64,000 nt of DNA. Origin: Flavobacterium luteolum. Lineage in GTDB: Bacteria; Bacteroidota; Bacteroidia; Flavobacteriales; Flavobacteriaceae. The position numbers were made by a program, and so were the translations under genes. Below the pieces are notes generated by a model, which was not told where the DNA came from, ran no database searches, and saw only the letters and a list, made by a program, of their open reading frames with translations. Position 1 is the first letter of the stretch. Every line of letters begins with the position of its first letter. Below, piece after piece: positions 35,666 to 42,745 of this stretch. The stretch is taken from contig NZ_CP114286.1 in the NCBI RefSeq assembly GCF_027111275.1, positions 1,674,001-1,738,000 on the forward strand, written 5' to 3'.

Positions 35666-36331
35666 TTAATTATTGAAATGATGAAATAAAGCGATAATTA
35701 CAAAAAGCGCTGGAACTACAACTGCGAACCAGTAACCTACTTTTGATAAAAATCTTGAGTATTTGTTGTGCATCCCTACAGATTGAAGAGAAGATGCAAA
35801 CCCGTGCCATAAGTGGAATCCTAAAAGGATAAAAGACACACAGTACAATGCTGTACGGATTGGGTCGTGAAATTTGTGAACCAACTCACCATAATACCTT
35901 GTAGCATCTGGCGCTGTACCCGCAATATACTTGTAGGTAACTTCAGGAAACCAGAAATCATAAAAATGCAATCCTAAGAAAGCTAAAATAACCAATCCAG
36001 AAATAATCATATTTCTAGAACTCCAAGAAGCATTCGCAGCTCCGTTGTATTTAGCGTAAGCGATTGGTCGTGCTGCGCTGTTTTGAGCCGTAAGAATAAA
36101 TCCCATTACGAAGTGGAAAATTACTCCAATTGCCAAAATTGGCTGCATTACGTACTGAATCAGCGGATTGTATCCCATAAAGTGAGAAGCTTCATTGAAA
36201 ACGTCTTCACTAATAATAGAAATAAAATTTAAGGAAACATGCAGCGCTAAAAACGTGATTAAGAATATTCCCGAAAGAGCCATAGCTACTTTCTTTAAGA
36301 TGGAAGCATTCAATAGTGCAGATTGTGCCAT
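35666..36331 (-). CDS. sdhC: Succinate dehydrogenase cytochrome b subunit
   Basis: This 221-residue membrane anchor has five TM helices and histidines suited to binding two hemes ([42 protein letters not shown]). This type B subunit (SdhC/FrdC, TIGR02046-like) links SdhAB to menaquinone. It is the first gene of the operon; a well-spaced promoter lies 33 bp upstream. Only 11 bp separate it from sdhA. Confidence 0.93.
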   Translation of the reverse strand: MAQSALLNASILKKVAMALSGIFLITFLALHVSLNFISIISEDVFNEASHFMGYNPLIQYVMQPILAIGVIFHFVMGFILTAQNSAARPIAYAKYNGAANASWSSRNMIISGLVILAFLGLHFYDFWFPEVTYKYIAGTAPDATRYYGELVHKFHDPIRTALYCVSFILLGFHLWHGFASSLQSVGMHNKYSRFLSKVGYWFAVVVPALFVIIALFHHFNN

Positions 36332-36363
36332 AAGTGTTAAGTAGTTTGTTTTAAAAAATTACA

Positions 36364-36394
36364 CAAAAATAATTCAATTACAAAAGAACTACAA
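36364..36394 (-). promoter_or_regulatory. Candidate promoter of sdhCAB
   Basis: On the minus strand TTG (36392-36394) lies 20 nt before TATTTTTG (36364-36371), an exact TAnnTTTG match. The start codon of sdhC follows 32 nt after the box. Confidence 0.5.
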
Positions 36395-36637
36395 CCATTT
36401 CGCTCTTATTTATAATGATTTTAAAATAGCACGATTCTACGTATTTTTACGTACAATAATAAAGCTGCTAAAAAATAATTCACTATGTAAATTTCAAAAT
36501 ACTGCTTTTTAAGCTATCGCAGGGAAATTCTATTCTAAGTAGATTACCAAAAATTTATCATATTGATATTTTATTCAAACTTTTGATTTATTTTCTTCAA
36601 AAGTGCTCGTTGACAGAAATTTTATCTAAGTAAAAAA

Positions 36638-36667
36638 TTGTCATTCCGCAACATAGTTTTACCTTTA
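36638..36667 (+). promoter_or_regulatory. Candidate promoter of the HMG-CoA synthase gene
   Basis: TTG (36638-36640) lies 19 nt before TACCTTTA (36660-36667), one base from TAnnTTTG; the ATG is 19 nt further. Apart from this and the sdh promoter, the 355-bp gap 36332-36686 shows no gene or repeat. Confidence 0.4.
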
Positions 36668-36686
36668 GCGGCTCAAAAAATTAAGA

Positions 36687-38048
36687 ATGAAAACAGGAAT
36701 TGATGCTATATCCTTCGATGTAGCAAACATACATTTACCCATAAAAACTTTGGCAATCGCCAGAAATATTGAACCAGAAAAATTAGAAAAAGGTCTTGGA
36801 TTACTAAAAATGACTTTTCCAGACGTTTATCAGGATGCAGTTGTTTTTGGAGCAAATGCTTTAACCAAGCTTATCATTGACAATAAAATAGACTTAAAAG
36901 AAATAAGCCGAATCTATGTGGGTACCGAAAGCGGTATTGACAGCTCAAAACCAATCGCTTCCTATTTAATTAGTTTAATGGAGCAAAAATTTGGTGAAGA
37001 TTCATTAGCGGAATGCGATGTTGTAGATTTCACTTTTGCCTGTATTGGTGGAGTTGATGCGATGCAAAACTGTCTAGATTTTGTAAAACTGAATCCGACT
37101 AAAAAAGCAATTGTAGTTACTTCTGATTTTGCAAAATACGATTTAAATTCAGGAGGAGAATACACTCAAGGAGCCGGAGCTGTTGCCATGTTAATTGCTG
37201 CAAACCCAAAAATCATTGCTTTTGATGACAATTGGGCAACGAGTACAAAAGGTGTTTTCGACTTCTTTAAACCATACAGAACTATTTCTAAAGAGGAAAT
37301 TACCAAAAACACAAACAACGATTCTTGGTTTGATAATTTAGAAGCCGAAATCGAAATTCATAAAGACCAGCCTGTTTTTGACGGTCAATATTCCAACCAA
37401 TGTTACATGGATCGTACGCGAAATGCGTATTTTTCATTCAAAAAATTAAAAAACACTACCGAAACTTTATATAACACTTGGCACAGTATCGTAATGCACT
37501 TGCCATATTCTTTTCAAGGAAGAAGAATGTTATCTGAAATATACGCTTTAGACAGTTCCGAAAAAATTATTGCTGATGATATTGCTCCTGCAGATTATCA
37601 GACAAAAATTAAAGAAGTGGCAAAATCTGAAGATTACAGAAGTTTTGTAACCGAGAAATTACAACCTGCTGAATTGGCTTCTTCTTTAATAGGAAACCTT
37701 TATACTGGTTCTATTTTCATGGGATTGTTATCTACTCTTGCTCATTTTTATAATACGAATAAAGAAGTAGCTGGAACTAAATTCGGTTTCTTAGCTTACG
37801 GAAGCGGATCAAAATCGAAAGTTTTTGAAGGAACGATTCAGCCAGAATGGAAATCGGCTTTAGAAAACGTAAAACTTTTTGAAAACTTAGCCGAAAGCGT
37901 AGAAATTGATTTCAACACTTACGAAAGTCTTCATAAAAAAGAACAAAAACAAAGTGTAAGAACTCCGAAAAACGAATGGGTTTTAGATAGAATTGAAAAA
38001 GAGATTCCTGTTTTAATTGGGGCGAGATATTATAAATGGGTGGATTAA
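36687..38048 (+). CDS. Hydroxymethylglutaryl-CoA synthase
   Basis: A 453-residue thiolase-fold enzyme that condenses acetyl-CoA with acetoacetyl-CoA for the mevalonate pathway, the route used by Flavobacteriia for isoprenoids. The catalytic residues are Glu81 (VGTESGIDSSKP), Cys119 (DFTFACIGGVDAM) and a His in IVMHLPYSFQGRRM. YSNQCYMDRTRNAYFSF and GLLSTLAHFY with FLAYGSGSKSKVFEG also match. It is slightly longer than staphylococcal MvaS (about 390). A hairpin terminator follows the stop. Confidence 0.93.
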   Translation: MKTGIDAISFDVANIHLPIKTLAIARNIEPEKLEKGLGLLKMTFPDVYQDAVVFGANALTKLIIDNKIDLKEISRIYVGTESGIDSSKPIASYLISLMEQKFGEDSLAECDVVDFTFACIGGVDAMQNCLDFVKLNPTKKAIVVTSDFAKYDLNSGGEYTQGAGAVAMLIAANPKIIAFDDNWATSTKGVFDFFKPYRTISKEEITKNTNNDSWFDNLEAEIEIHKDQPVFDGQYSNQCYMDRTRNAYFSFKKLKNTTETLYNTWHSIVMHLPYSFQGRRMLSEIYALDSSEKIIADDIAPADYQTKIKEVAKSEDYRSFVTEKLQPAELASSLIGNLYTGSIFMGLLSTLAHFYNTNKEVAGTKFGFLAYGSGSKSKVFEGTIQPEWKSALENVKLFENLAESVEIDFNTYESLHKKEQKQSVRTPKNEWVLDRIEKEIPVLIGARYYKWVD

Positions 38049-38075
38049 ATTTCAAATTTTGAAATCCCAAATTCC

Positions 38076-38102
38076 AAAACCGAAGCTTGATGTTTCGGTT
38101 TT
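38076..38102 (+). terminator. Terminator of the HMG-CoA synthase gene
   Basis: AAAACCGAA pairs with TTTCGGTTTT across an 8-nt loop, followed by a long T run, about 30 bp after the stop. Confidence 0.75.
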
Positions 38103-38120
38103 TTTTATGTTTTTTTTAAA

Positions 38121-38244
38121 TTTAACCGCAAAGTTCGCAAAGGATTACGCAAAGTTCGCAAAGCTTTTCATGAATACAAAGCTTTGCGAACTTCGCGTTT
38201 ATTTTAGATATCGCAAAAAAACCATTGTGCCCTTTGCGGTTAAA
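38121..38244. repeat. CGCAAAG-type long hairpin repeat, copy A
   Basis: Outer arms TTTAACCGCAAAG (38121-38133) and their perfect complement (38232-38244) enclose a second inverted repeat (GCAAAGTTCGCAAAGCTT against AAGCTTTGCGAACTTCGC). The unit could fold into a 124-nt two-part hairpin. Related units lie at 40992-41125 and 42535-42632. Any open frame through it is an artefact of the repeat. Confidence 0.75.
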
Positions 38245-38254
38245 TAAAAGATAA

Positions 38255-38437
38255 TCAATCCTTCTTATGCTGTTCAGTATAATTTTGATTTCCTTTAATT
38301 CTAGTATCTTCCGTATGCATTCCGTTTGCCATTCCTAACATAAAGGCTGTAATTACGATTATAAATTTCCTTTTTATCCAATGAAGAAGTGGTCGCTTAG
38401 ATTGCCCCAAGCGAGAATTTTTATTTTGTTTATACAT
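38255..38437 (-). CDS. Small hypothetical protein with one hydrophobic segment
   Basis: A 60-residue frame from an ATG at 38435-38437: basic N-terminus (MYKQNKNSRLGQSKRPLLHW), a hydrophobic stretch (FIIVITAFMLGMANGM, about 26-40), and a polar tail. The layout could be a membrane-inserted peptide. No family is recognised, and it lies between a repeat and another poorly known gene, so it may be spurious. It shares strand with the following frame (38497-38868), 59 bp away. Confidence 0.35.
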   Translation of the reverse strand: MYKQNKNSRLGQSKRPLLHWIKRKFIIVITAFMLGMANGMHTEDTRIKGNQNYTEQHKKD

Positions 38438-38496
38438 TTTAAAAATGATAAATGATTAGACATTATTGTATCATCTATGCTAAGAAATAGATCTTC

Positions 38497-38868
38497 TTAA
38501 GCGTTGTATAAACTTTTACCGAAGTATTTTGAAGTGATTATTTCATTTATAAAAATAGATTGTTTTATAAATGAAGTTAGATTTTGATGAAGCAGATTTT
38601 GAATTTTTAGCAGTTTCTTAATTTGAAAAGTAAAAACAGTTTCAGTTTTTAGAAAATTCAAAACAATTGAAAATCTTGTTTCGTTCCAAGAAACAGCTTG
38701 TCCGAATTTATATAAACGAGAACTTTTAAGCTCTATTTCTTTTCTTAAAACTACAAACGAAGACTGATAATATTCTGCCGATTTAGATTGAGAATATAAA
38801 GTACCATCGCCCACAATCACGACAAAAGTCAGAAAGAGTGCGATTAAGTATTTTATATGTTTTTTCAA
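38497..38868 (-). CDS. Small exported hypothetical protein
   Basis: The frame runs up to an ATG at 38952, but the residues before 38868 are unlike an export signal. A TTG at 38866-38868 gives MKKHIKYLIALFLTFVVIVGDGTLYSQ, a normal signal peptide, and I prefer it (123 residues). The mature part is helical and rich in Lys, Phe and Ile (VLRKEIELKSSRLYKFGQAVSW, IKKLLKIQNLLHQNL). No family is recognised. A long inverted repeat begins about 95 bp upstream. Confidence 0.5.
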   Translation of the reverse strand: MKKHIKYLIALFLTFVVIVGDGTLYSQSKSAEYYQSSFVVLRKEIELKSSRLYKFGQAVSWNETRFSIVLNFLKTETVFTFQIKKLLKIQNLLHQNLTSFIKQSIFINEIITSKYFGKSLYNA

Positions 38869-38962
38869 TCTTTTATGTTTTAGATTATAGAACGAAAATA
38901 CGAATTTCAAATAAAAAAACTGAAGTAAATGCTTCCGTTTTTCTATTTTCACATCAAGGAGT

Positions 38963-39064
38963 TGTCATCCTGAGCGAAGTCGAAGGACACGCAAGTAACT
39001 CCGCAACAATAATCCAATCTTTGTCGAGCAACTAACGTGTCCTTCGACTTCGCTCAGGATGACA
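38963..39064. repeat. Long-arm inverted repeat with conserved core, copy 1
   Basis: Arms of 29 bp (38963-38991 and 39036-39064) are perfect complements (left arm begins TGTCATCCTGAGCGAAGTCG). The 44-bp core reads ACTCCGCAACAAT...CCAATCTTTGTCGAGC. Copies 2 and 3 keep the core but have different arms. Confidence 0.85.
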
Positions 39065-39094
39065 TACTTTGTATTTAAAAACCTTTGTCAAAGT

Positions 39095-39649
39095 TTAAAA
39101 CTTTGACAAAGGTCGTGGCACGTAAAGCAATAAACCCAATCCTATAACAAAAACGAGACAACTCAAAAACATACAAACGCCATTTTTCAAAACAAAAAAC
39201 GAAAATCCAACAGCAACCGACCCCACAATTACCATTAAAGATTTTACAGTTTCTGTTTTTATAAAAGCAAATGCATGCAAAGCCAAACCAAGAAAAAGCA
39301 AAGACGGACCAACAGCCACAAATGGATAAAAAATCAATGGAGAATTACTAATTTGCTGACTTAATCCATCTTTTGCGATTTCGTTATTTCCGTAACTCGA
39401 CATGATAAAATCGATTGTACAAAGTCCAATATGGGCAATAACGCCTAAAGTTGTCAGTACAGAAGCAACTTTATTGATTTTCGTTTTTGGAAATGCGTCA
39501 TTAAATGATAATAAAAAACAAGCTCCAATTAAATTGAACCAATGCGCAAAATCTATCGACGTATTGAAACTCGGAAAAATGTTAGAAAATAATAAATAGC
39601 TAGCTAAGAAAAATAGCAATCCGATCGTGCAGAAATGTTTTGTTTTCAT
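39095..39649 (-). CDS. Six-TM-like membrane protein, unknown function
   Basis: From ATG 39647-39649 the protein has 184 residues and about six hydrophobic segments, starting MKTKHFCTIGLLFFLASYLLF. A hydrophilic loop (SSYGNNEIAKDGLSQQISN) lies after the third. No family is recognised. Such small polytopic proteins next to LytTR regulators are common in Flavobacterium. It lies 101 bp downstream of the LytTR gene on the same strand and may be its target or partner. Confidence 0.65.
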   Translation of the reverse strand: MKTKHFCTIGLLFFLASYLLFSNIFPSFNTSIDFAHWFNLIGACFLLSFNDAFPKTKINKVASVLTTLGVIAHIGLCTIDFIMSSYGNNEIAKDGLSQQISNSPLIFYPFVAVGPSLLFLGLALHAFAFIKTETVKSLMVIVGSVAVGFSFFVLKNGVCMFLSCLVFVIGLGLLLYVPRPLSKF

Positions 39650-39750
39650 AATTTGTTTTAAAAATTGATGAAGCAAAACTAGAATGAAAATTTGCCTAAA
39701 ATCCCTATTTTATTGACTTAGGTACGAAATGCATTGTTTTAGGTACAAAA

Positions 39751-40491
39751 TTACAATGCCAACAAAACATCTTTATAATTTCTGGAAACTGGAAGTTCTA
39801 TTTGCGTCAAAATAATTGTGGTCGGATTTCTCCAGGATTTAAAGTGCGACGGATTTATTAAATGCGAACGATGAATTTGCACTAAAAAATCGAAATCGTC
39901 CTGAACTTTTTTGAGCGAAGATCGAATAAGTTTTGAATGAAGTTTATCATTTTCGAGAAAAAAAATTTCCACATAATTCTGTGCATTCGAAATACAAACT
40001 AAATCGGTTTTTTTAATTTTTAAAACATCTAATCTGTTTTCTCCTTTAAATAGCAAAACATCGTCCGTTATCGGAATTAGTTTGATTAAATATCTTCTTG
40101 CGAGAATAATCACAGGAGTTACAATTAGAGCGACTTTTATAAATATTGTCGAAAAGAATTCTAAAAAACTATATCCGCCATTTAAAATTGGGCTTTTATA
40201 AAAAGTAAAAACACCAATTAAGTAGAGCAAATGAAACAGAAAAATGACTGTTATTTCTAAACCGATATTCCATTTTCCTATTCTTTCATAAAAGCTTTTT
40301 TGGATAAAAGCTAAAAGACCATAACACAAAAATGCCATAACACTAAAACCAAAACTAATTAAAAACCACGCTCTGAAATTTATAGTTCCATCATCAAATG
40401 GCTTTATGATGAAAGCAAAAACAAAAAGCCATAACCCAATCAGTAAACCGACTAGAAGATTATGTTTTATAGAAATGTTCAGCTGTTTCAC
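39751..40491 (-). CDS. Membrane-bound LytTR-domain transcriptional regulator
   Basis: A 246-residue protein with four TM helices (about residues 11-30, 42-65, 78-97, 108-130) and a C-terminal LytTR DNA-binding domain (about 140-246: DVLKIKKTDLVCISNAQNYVEI, IRSSLKKVQDDFDFLVQIHRSHLIN, LPVSRNYKDVLLAL). There is no receiver domain; the membrane part presumably senses the signal. The start codon appears to be GTG (40489-40491). It probably regulates itself or the neighbouring small membrane-protein gene. Confidence 0.85.
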   Translation of the reverse strand: MKQLNISIKHNLLVGLLIGLWLFVFAFIIKPFDDGTINFRAWFLISFGFSVMAFLCYGLLAFIQKSFYERIGKWNIGLEITVIFLFHLLYLIGVFTFYKSPILNGGYSFLEFFSTIFIKVALIVTPVIILARRYLIKLIPITDDVLLFKGENRLDVLKIKKTDLVCISNAQNYVEIFFLENDKLHSKLIRSSLKKVQDDFDFLVQIHRSHLINPSHFKSWRNPTTIILTQIELPVSRNYKDVLLAL

Positions 40492-40505
40492 TTTTCGATT
40501 TGATT

Positions 40506-40955
40506 TTAAAGTTTCATTTCCATAATAGGCATAAACCGATTTTTTATTGACGTTTCGAATTCACCAATTTTTATAAATCCCATTTTTGAATAAAATTCCT
40601 CGGCGTTGGGTTCTGAATCGAGAATTATTCTTTCTATTTTCTCTTCTTTTATTCGGTTTAAAAAATCGAGAATTAAATATTTTCCAAATCCTTTTCCAAT
40701 ATGTTCAGGCAAGATAAATAAATTATCGAGTTCAATTACTTTTTCATCTTTGAAAACATAAGAATAATATCCTACAATAAAACCATTGTCTACCAATTTG
40801 AAAACGTTATTATCTTTAATATAATCTTGAGAAATGGTTAAATTTTTATCCCATTTTTGAATTTGTTCTGCAGAATACCCCCAATAAGCTTTTGACTTTT
40901 TGGTTATTGTTGTGAGGATTTCGTCGTCGGTTATGTTGGCTTTTTGAATTATCAT
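40506..40955 (-). CDS. GNAT-family N-acetyltransferase (1)
   Basis: A 149-residue GNAT protein. The acetyl-CoA loop is EHIGKGFGKYLILDFL (about 85-100), preceded by the strand VIELDNLFILP and followed by IERIILDSEPNAEEFYSKMGF, the typical C-terminal pattern of the family. Substrate unknown. It lies 14 bp upstream of the LytTR gene on the same strand. Confidence 0.87.
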   Translation of the reverse strand: MIIQKANITDDEILTTITKKSKAYWGYSAEQIQKWDKNLTISQDYIKDNNVFKLVDNGFIVGYYSYVFKDEKVIELDNLFILPEHIGKGFGKYLILDFLNRIKEEKIERIILDSEPNAEEFYSKMGFIKIGEFETSIKNRFMPIMEMKL

Positions 40956-40991
40956 GGGTTTTAAAAATAAGTTTTTTTGTCAGCTTTGAAA

Positions 40992-41125
40992 TTTAACCGC
41001 AAAGCACGCAAAGTTTTCTATTTAAGTTATCTAAATAAACGCAAAGTTCGCAAAGCTGTAAACGCAAAACTTTGCTCCCGATAGCTATCGGCATTGTGTA
41101 AACCTTTGTGGCCTTTGCGGTTAAA
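40992..41125. repeat. CGCAAAG-type long hairpin repeat, copy B
   Basis: Outer arms TTTAACCGCAAAG (40992-41004) and complement (41113-41125), the same 13-bp arms as copy A. The interior includes GCAAAGTTCGCAAAGCTG and a nearly perfect CCCGATAGCTATCGG palindrome (41077-41091). It fills most of the gap between two GNAT genes. Confidence 0.75.
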
Positions 41126-41133
41126 AAACCTAT

Positions 41134-41571
41134 TTACTTATAAATCGTAAACTTATTATGACTCAAAGTAAAACCTAAATTCTCATAAATTGCGACATTT
41201 TCTACTCGCTTTTTATTCGTCGTCACTTCGATACTTTTCAAATTATTTTTCTCAGCAAAATTCAAAATCTCATTTATTAATACTCTTCCAACGCCTTGAC
41301 CACGGTATTTTTGATGAATAAAAAACTCCTGAATTTCGCCAACTAAACCGCAATGATGAAGCAAATTTTGGGTGTGAAAGCTAATAAAACCTAAACCTTC
41401 ACTTTCGTTTTCGGCAATTAGATAAAGATTTTTTGGGTTTGAAATATTTTCATTGAATATCATTTCGAAAACTTCAAAATCTAAGACTTCATTTTCGAGT
41501 TCGCAGATTGCTTTGTAGACGAAGTCTAGGTCTTGATTTTGTATTTTTCTTGTTTTAATTTTTAGTTTCAT
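41134..41571 (-). CDS. GNAT-family N-acetyltransferase (2)
   Basis: A 145-residue GNAT protein with the acetyl-CoA loop HQKYRGQGVGRVLINEIL (about 89-106), the preceding strand GEIQEFFI, and the C-terminal IEVTTNKKRVENVAIYENLGF. Closest in appearance to acetyltransferases acting on small molecules or proteins; the substrate cannot be told. Not a recent duplicate of the other GNAT gene, since the sequences differ widely outside the motif. Confidence 0.87.
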   Translation of the reverse strand: MKLKIKTRKIQNQDLDFVYKAICELENEVLDFEVFEMIFNENISNPKNLYLIAENESEGLGFISFHTQNLLHHCGLVGEIQEFFIHQKYRGQGVGRVLINEILNFAEKNNLKSIEVTTNKKRVENVAIYENLGFTLSHNKFTIYK

Positions 41572-41621
41572 CTTCTAATGCCATTATTAAGATTCTAAGT
41601 TACTAAGATTTTCAACAATCT

Positions 41622-41723
41622 TGTCATTTCGACGAAGGAGAAATCTTCGTAAGGAGCTCGAGAAAGATTGGCGATTTTGATTGCGGAGCTACTTGTGGAG
41701 ATTTCTCCTTCGTCGAAATAACA
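41622..41723. repeat. Long-arm inverted repeat with conserved core, copy 2 (inverted)
   Basis: Arms of 25 bp (41622-41646, beginning TGTCATTTCGACGAAGGAG, and 41699-41723) match at 24 of 25 positions. The core, read on the minus strand, is AGCTCCGCAATCAAAATCGC then CAATCTTTCTCGAG, the same as in copies 1 and 3. The rest of the 292-bp gap 41572-41863 is AT-rich with the XRE promoter at its end. Confidence 0.85.
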
Positions 41724-41851
41724 AAAACGATGTAAACACTATATTTCAAAATCAATACTAGTCAGAAAAATTGTATTTTTACTCCACAAAAAAGAACTTG
41801 CAACTGCAAACTTGTTTTCTGCATAAACCAAAAATGTAAAAGAATTTTAAA

Positions 41852-41859
41852 TATCTTTG
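41852..41859 (+). promoter_or_regulatory. -7 promoter element abutting XRE gene 2
   Basis: TATCTTTG (exact TAnnTTTG) ends 4 nt before the ATG, matching the placement at the first XRE paralog and implying a leaderless transcript. Confidence 0.5.
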
Positions 41860-41863
41860 AATC

Positions 41864-42268
41864 ATGAGCACAGCAATAAAACCAAAACATATCGGCAGAA
41901 ACATTAGCCGAATTAGAGAACTGAGAGATATGAAGCAGGAAGCACTTGCTATTGCGCTTGGTGTTAGTCAGCAATCTATTTCTAATCTTGAAGGAAGTGA
42001 AAACGTTGATGACGAAAAACTAAGCAGAGTTGCAGAAGCTTTGGGAGTACCAGCAGAAGTAATTAAGAATTTCTCCGAAGAAGCTGTTTTTAATATTATC
42101 GGAAACACCGCAGAAAATAGTTCTTCAGTTGTTAGTTTCGGATGTACTTTTAATCCGTTGGACAAACTTCTTGAAACTTTTGAAGAAAATAAAAAGCTTT
42201 ACCAGCAGTTAATTCAAGCTGAAAAAGAGAAAGTCGCTCTTTTGGAAAAGTTACTTGATAAGAAATAG
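41864..42268 (+). CDS. XRE-family helix-turn-helix regulator (paralog 2)
   Basis: A 134-residue paralog of the gene at 4788-5183. The N-terminal HTH (IGRNISRIRELRDMKQEALAI, SQQSISNLEG) and the C-terminal FNPLDK plus Lys/Glu helix (YQQLIQAEKEKVALLEKLL) are strongly conserved, while residues about 80-100 differ. The shared, conserved helix may form dimers or mixed dimers of the two proteins. It has its own abutting -7 box and terminator. It is flanked on both sides by long-arm inverted repeats (copies 2 and 3). Confidence 0.85.
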   Translation: MSTAIKPKHIGRNISRIRELRDMKQEALAIALGVSQQSISNLEGSENVDDEKLSRVAEALGVPAEVIKNFSEEAVFNIIGNTAENSSSVVSFGCTFNPLDKLLETFEENKKLYQQLIQAEKEKVALLEKLLDKK

Positions 42269-42290
42269 AAATTTATTTTTATAAAAGAAA

Positions 42291-42325
42291 AAAACCGAAG
42301 CTTTGAAATTGAAGGCTTCGGTTTT
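42291..42325 (+). terminator. Terminator of XRE gene 2
   Basis: AAAACCGAAGC pairs with GCTTCGGTTTT over a 13-nt loop, followed by a T run, about 22 bp after the stop. Confidence 0.8.
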
Positions 42326-42340
42326 TTTATGCTCATAGTT

Positions 42341-42442
42341 TTGTCATTCTGAGGAACGAAGAATCACACTAGAAATTCCACAATCAAAATCGCCAATCTT
42401 TATCGAGTTCCGAGTGTGATTCTTCGTTCCTCAGAATGACAA
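42341..42442. repeat. Long-arm inverted repeat with conserved core, copy 3
   Basis: Arms of 30 bp (42341-42370, beginning TTGTCATTCTGAGGAACGAA, and 42413-42442) are perfect complements. The 42-bp core reads TTCCACAATCAAAATCGCC then AATCTTTATCGAGTTCC, the same core as copies 1 and 2. Confidence 0.85.
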
Positions 42443-42461
42443 ACTTTTTGTTTATCAATCT

Positions 42462-42504
42462 TTGTAGAGCTACTTGCGATCCTTCGACTCCGCTCAGGAA
42501 GACA
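42462..42504 (-). repeat. Truncated copy of the long-arm repeat (one arm and part of core)
   Basis: Read on the minus strand it starts TCTTCCTGAGCGGAGTCGAA and continues into GCAAGTAGCTCTACAAAGATTG, matching one arm and part of the core of copy 1 with several changes. The other arm is absent. It shows that copies decay or arise incomplete. Confidence 0.65.
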
Positions 42505-42534
42505 AAACAGAACTTAAACTTTGTGTTCTTTGCA

Positions 42535-42632
42535 ACAAAAAACTTTGCGACTTCGCGTCTTTGCGAGCAAAAATCTCCTGCGCACTTTGCGTATCCCGAT
42601 AGCTATCGGGATTGCGTTCTTTGCGGTTAAAT
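42535..42632. repeat. CGCAAAG-type repeat, copy C (degenerate) with CCCGATAGCTATCGGG palindrome
   Basis: The right arm CTTTGCGGTTAAAT (about 42619-42632) is kept; the left is decayed to TTGCAACAAAAAACTTTGCG. A perfect 16-bp palindrome, CCCGATAGCTATCGGG, lies at 42595-42610, as in copy B. With the preceding repeats it fills the 477-bp gap 42269-42745, which has no gene. Confidence 0.65.
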
Positions 42633-42745
42633 AAACTCCAAAAAATTAGAACCAAAACAAATAAGAAAACTTTAATAAATCTGCTATACGCCACTAATTC
42701 AAAAATCATTAATTTTGAAATTCGAAGTTCAAAAACGAAATAATT

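Noticed and set aside
38017..38247. Frame across the end of HMG-CoA synthase and the CGCAAAG repeat
   Set aside because: The repeat itself creates the open frame on the strand; no protein features.
38963..42442. Possible CRISPR array from repeated units
   Set aside because: Units are far apart, have inverted arms with differing sequence and a conserved core, and there are no cas genes.
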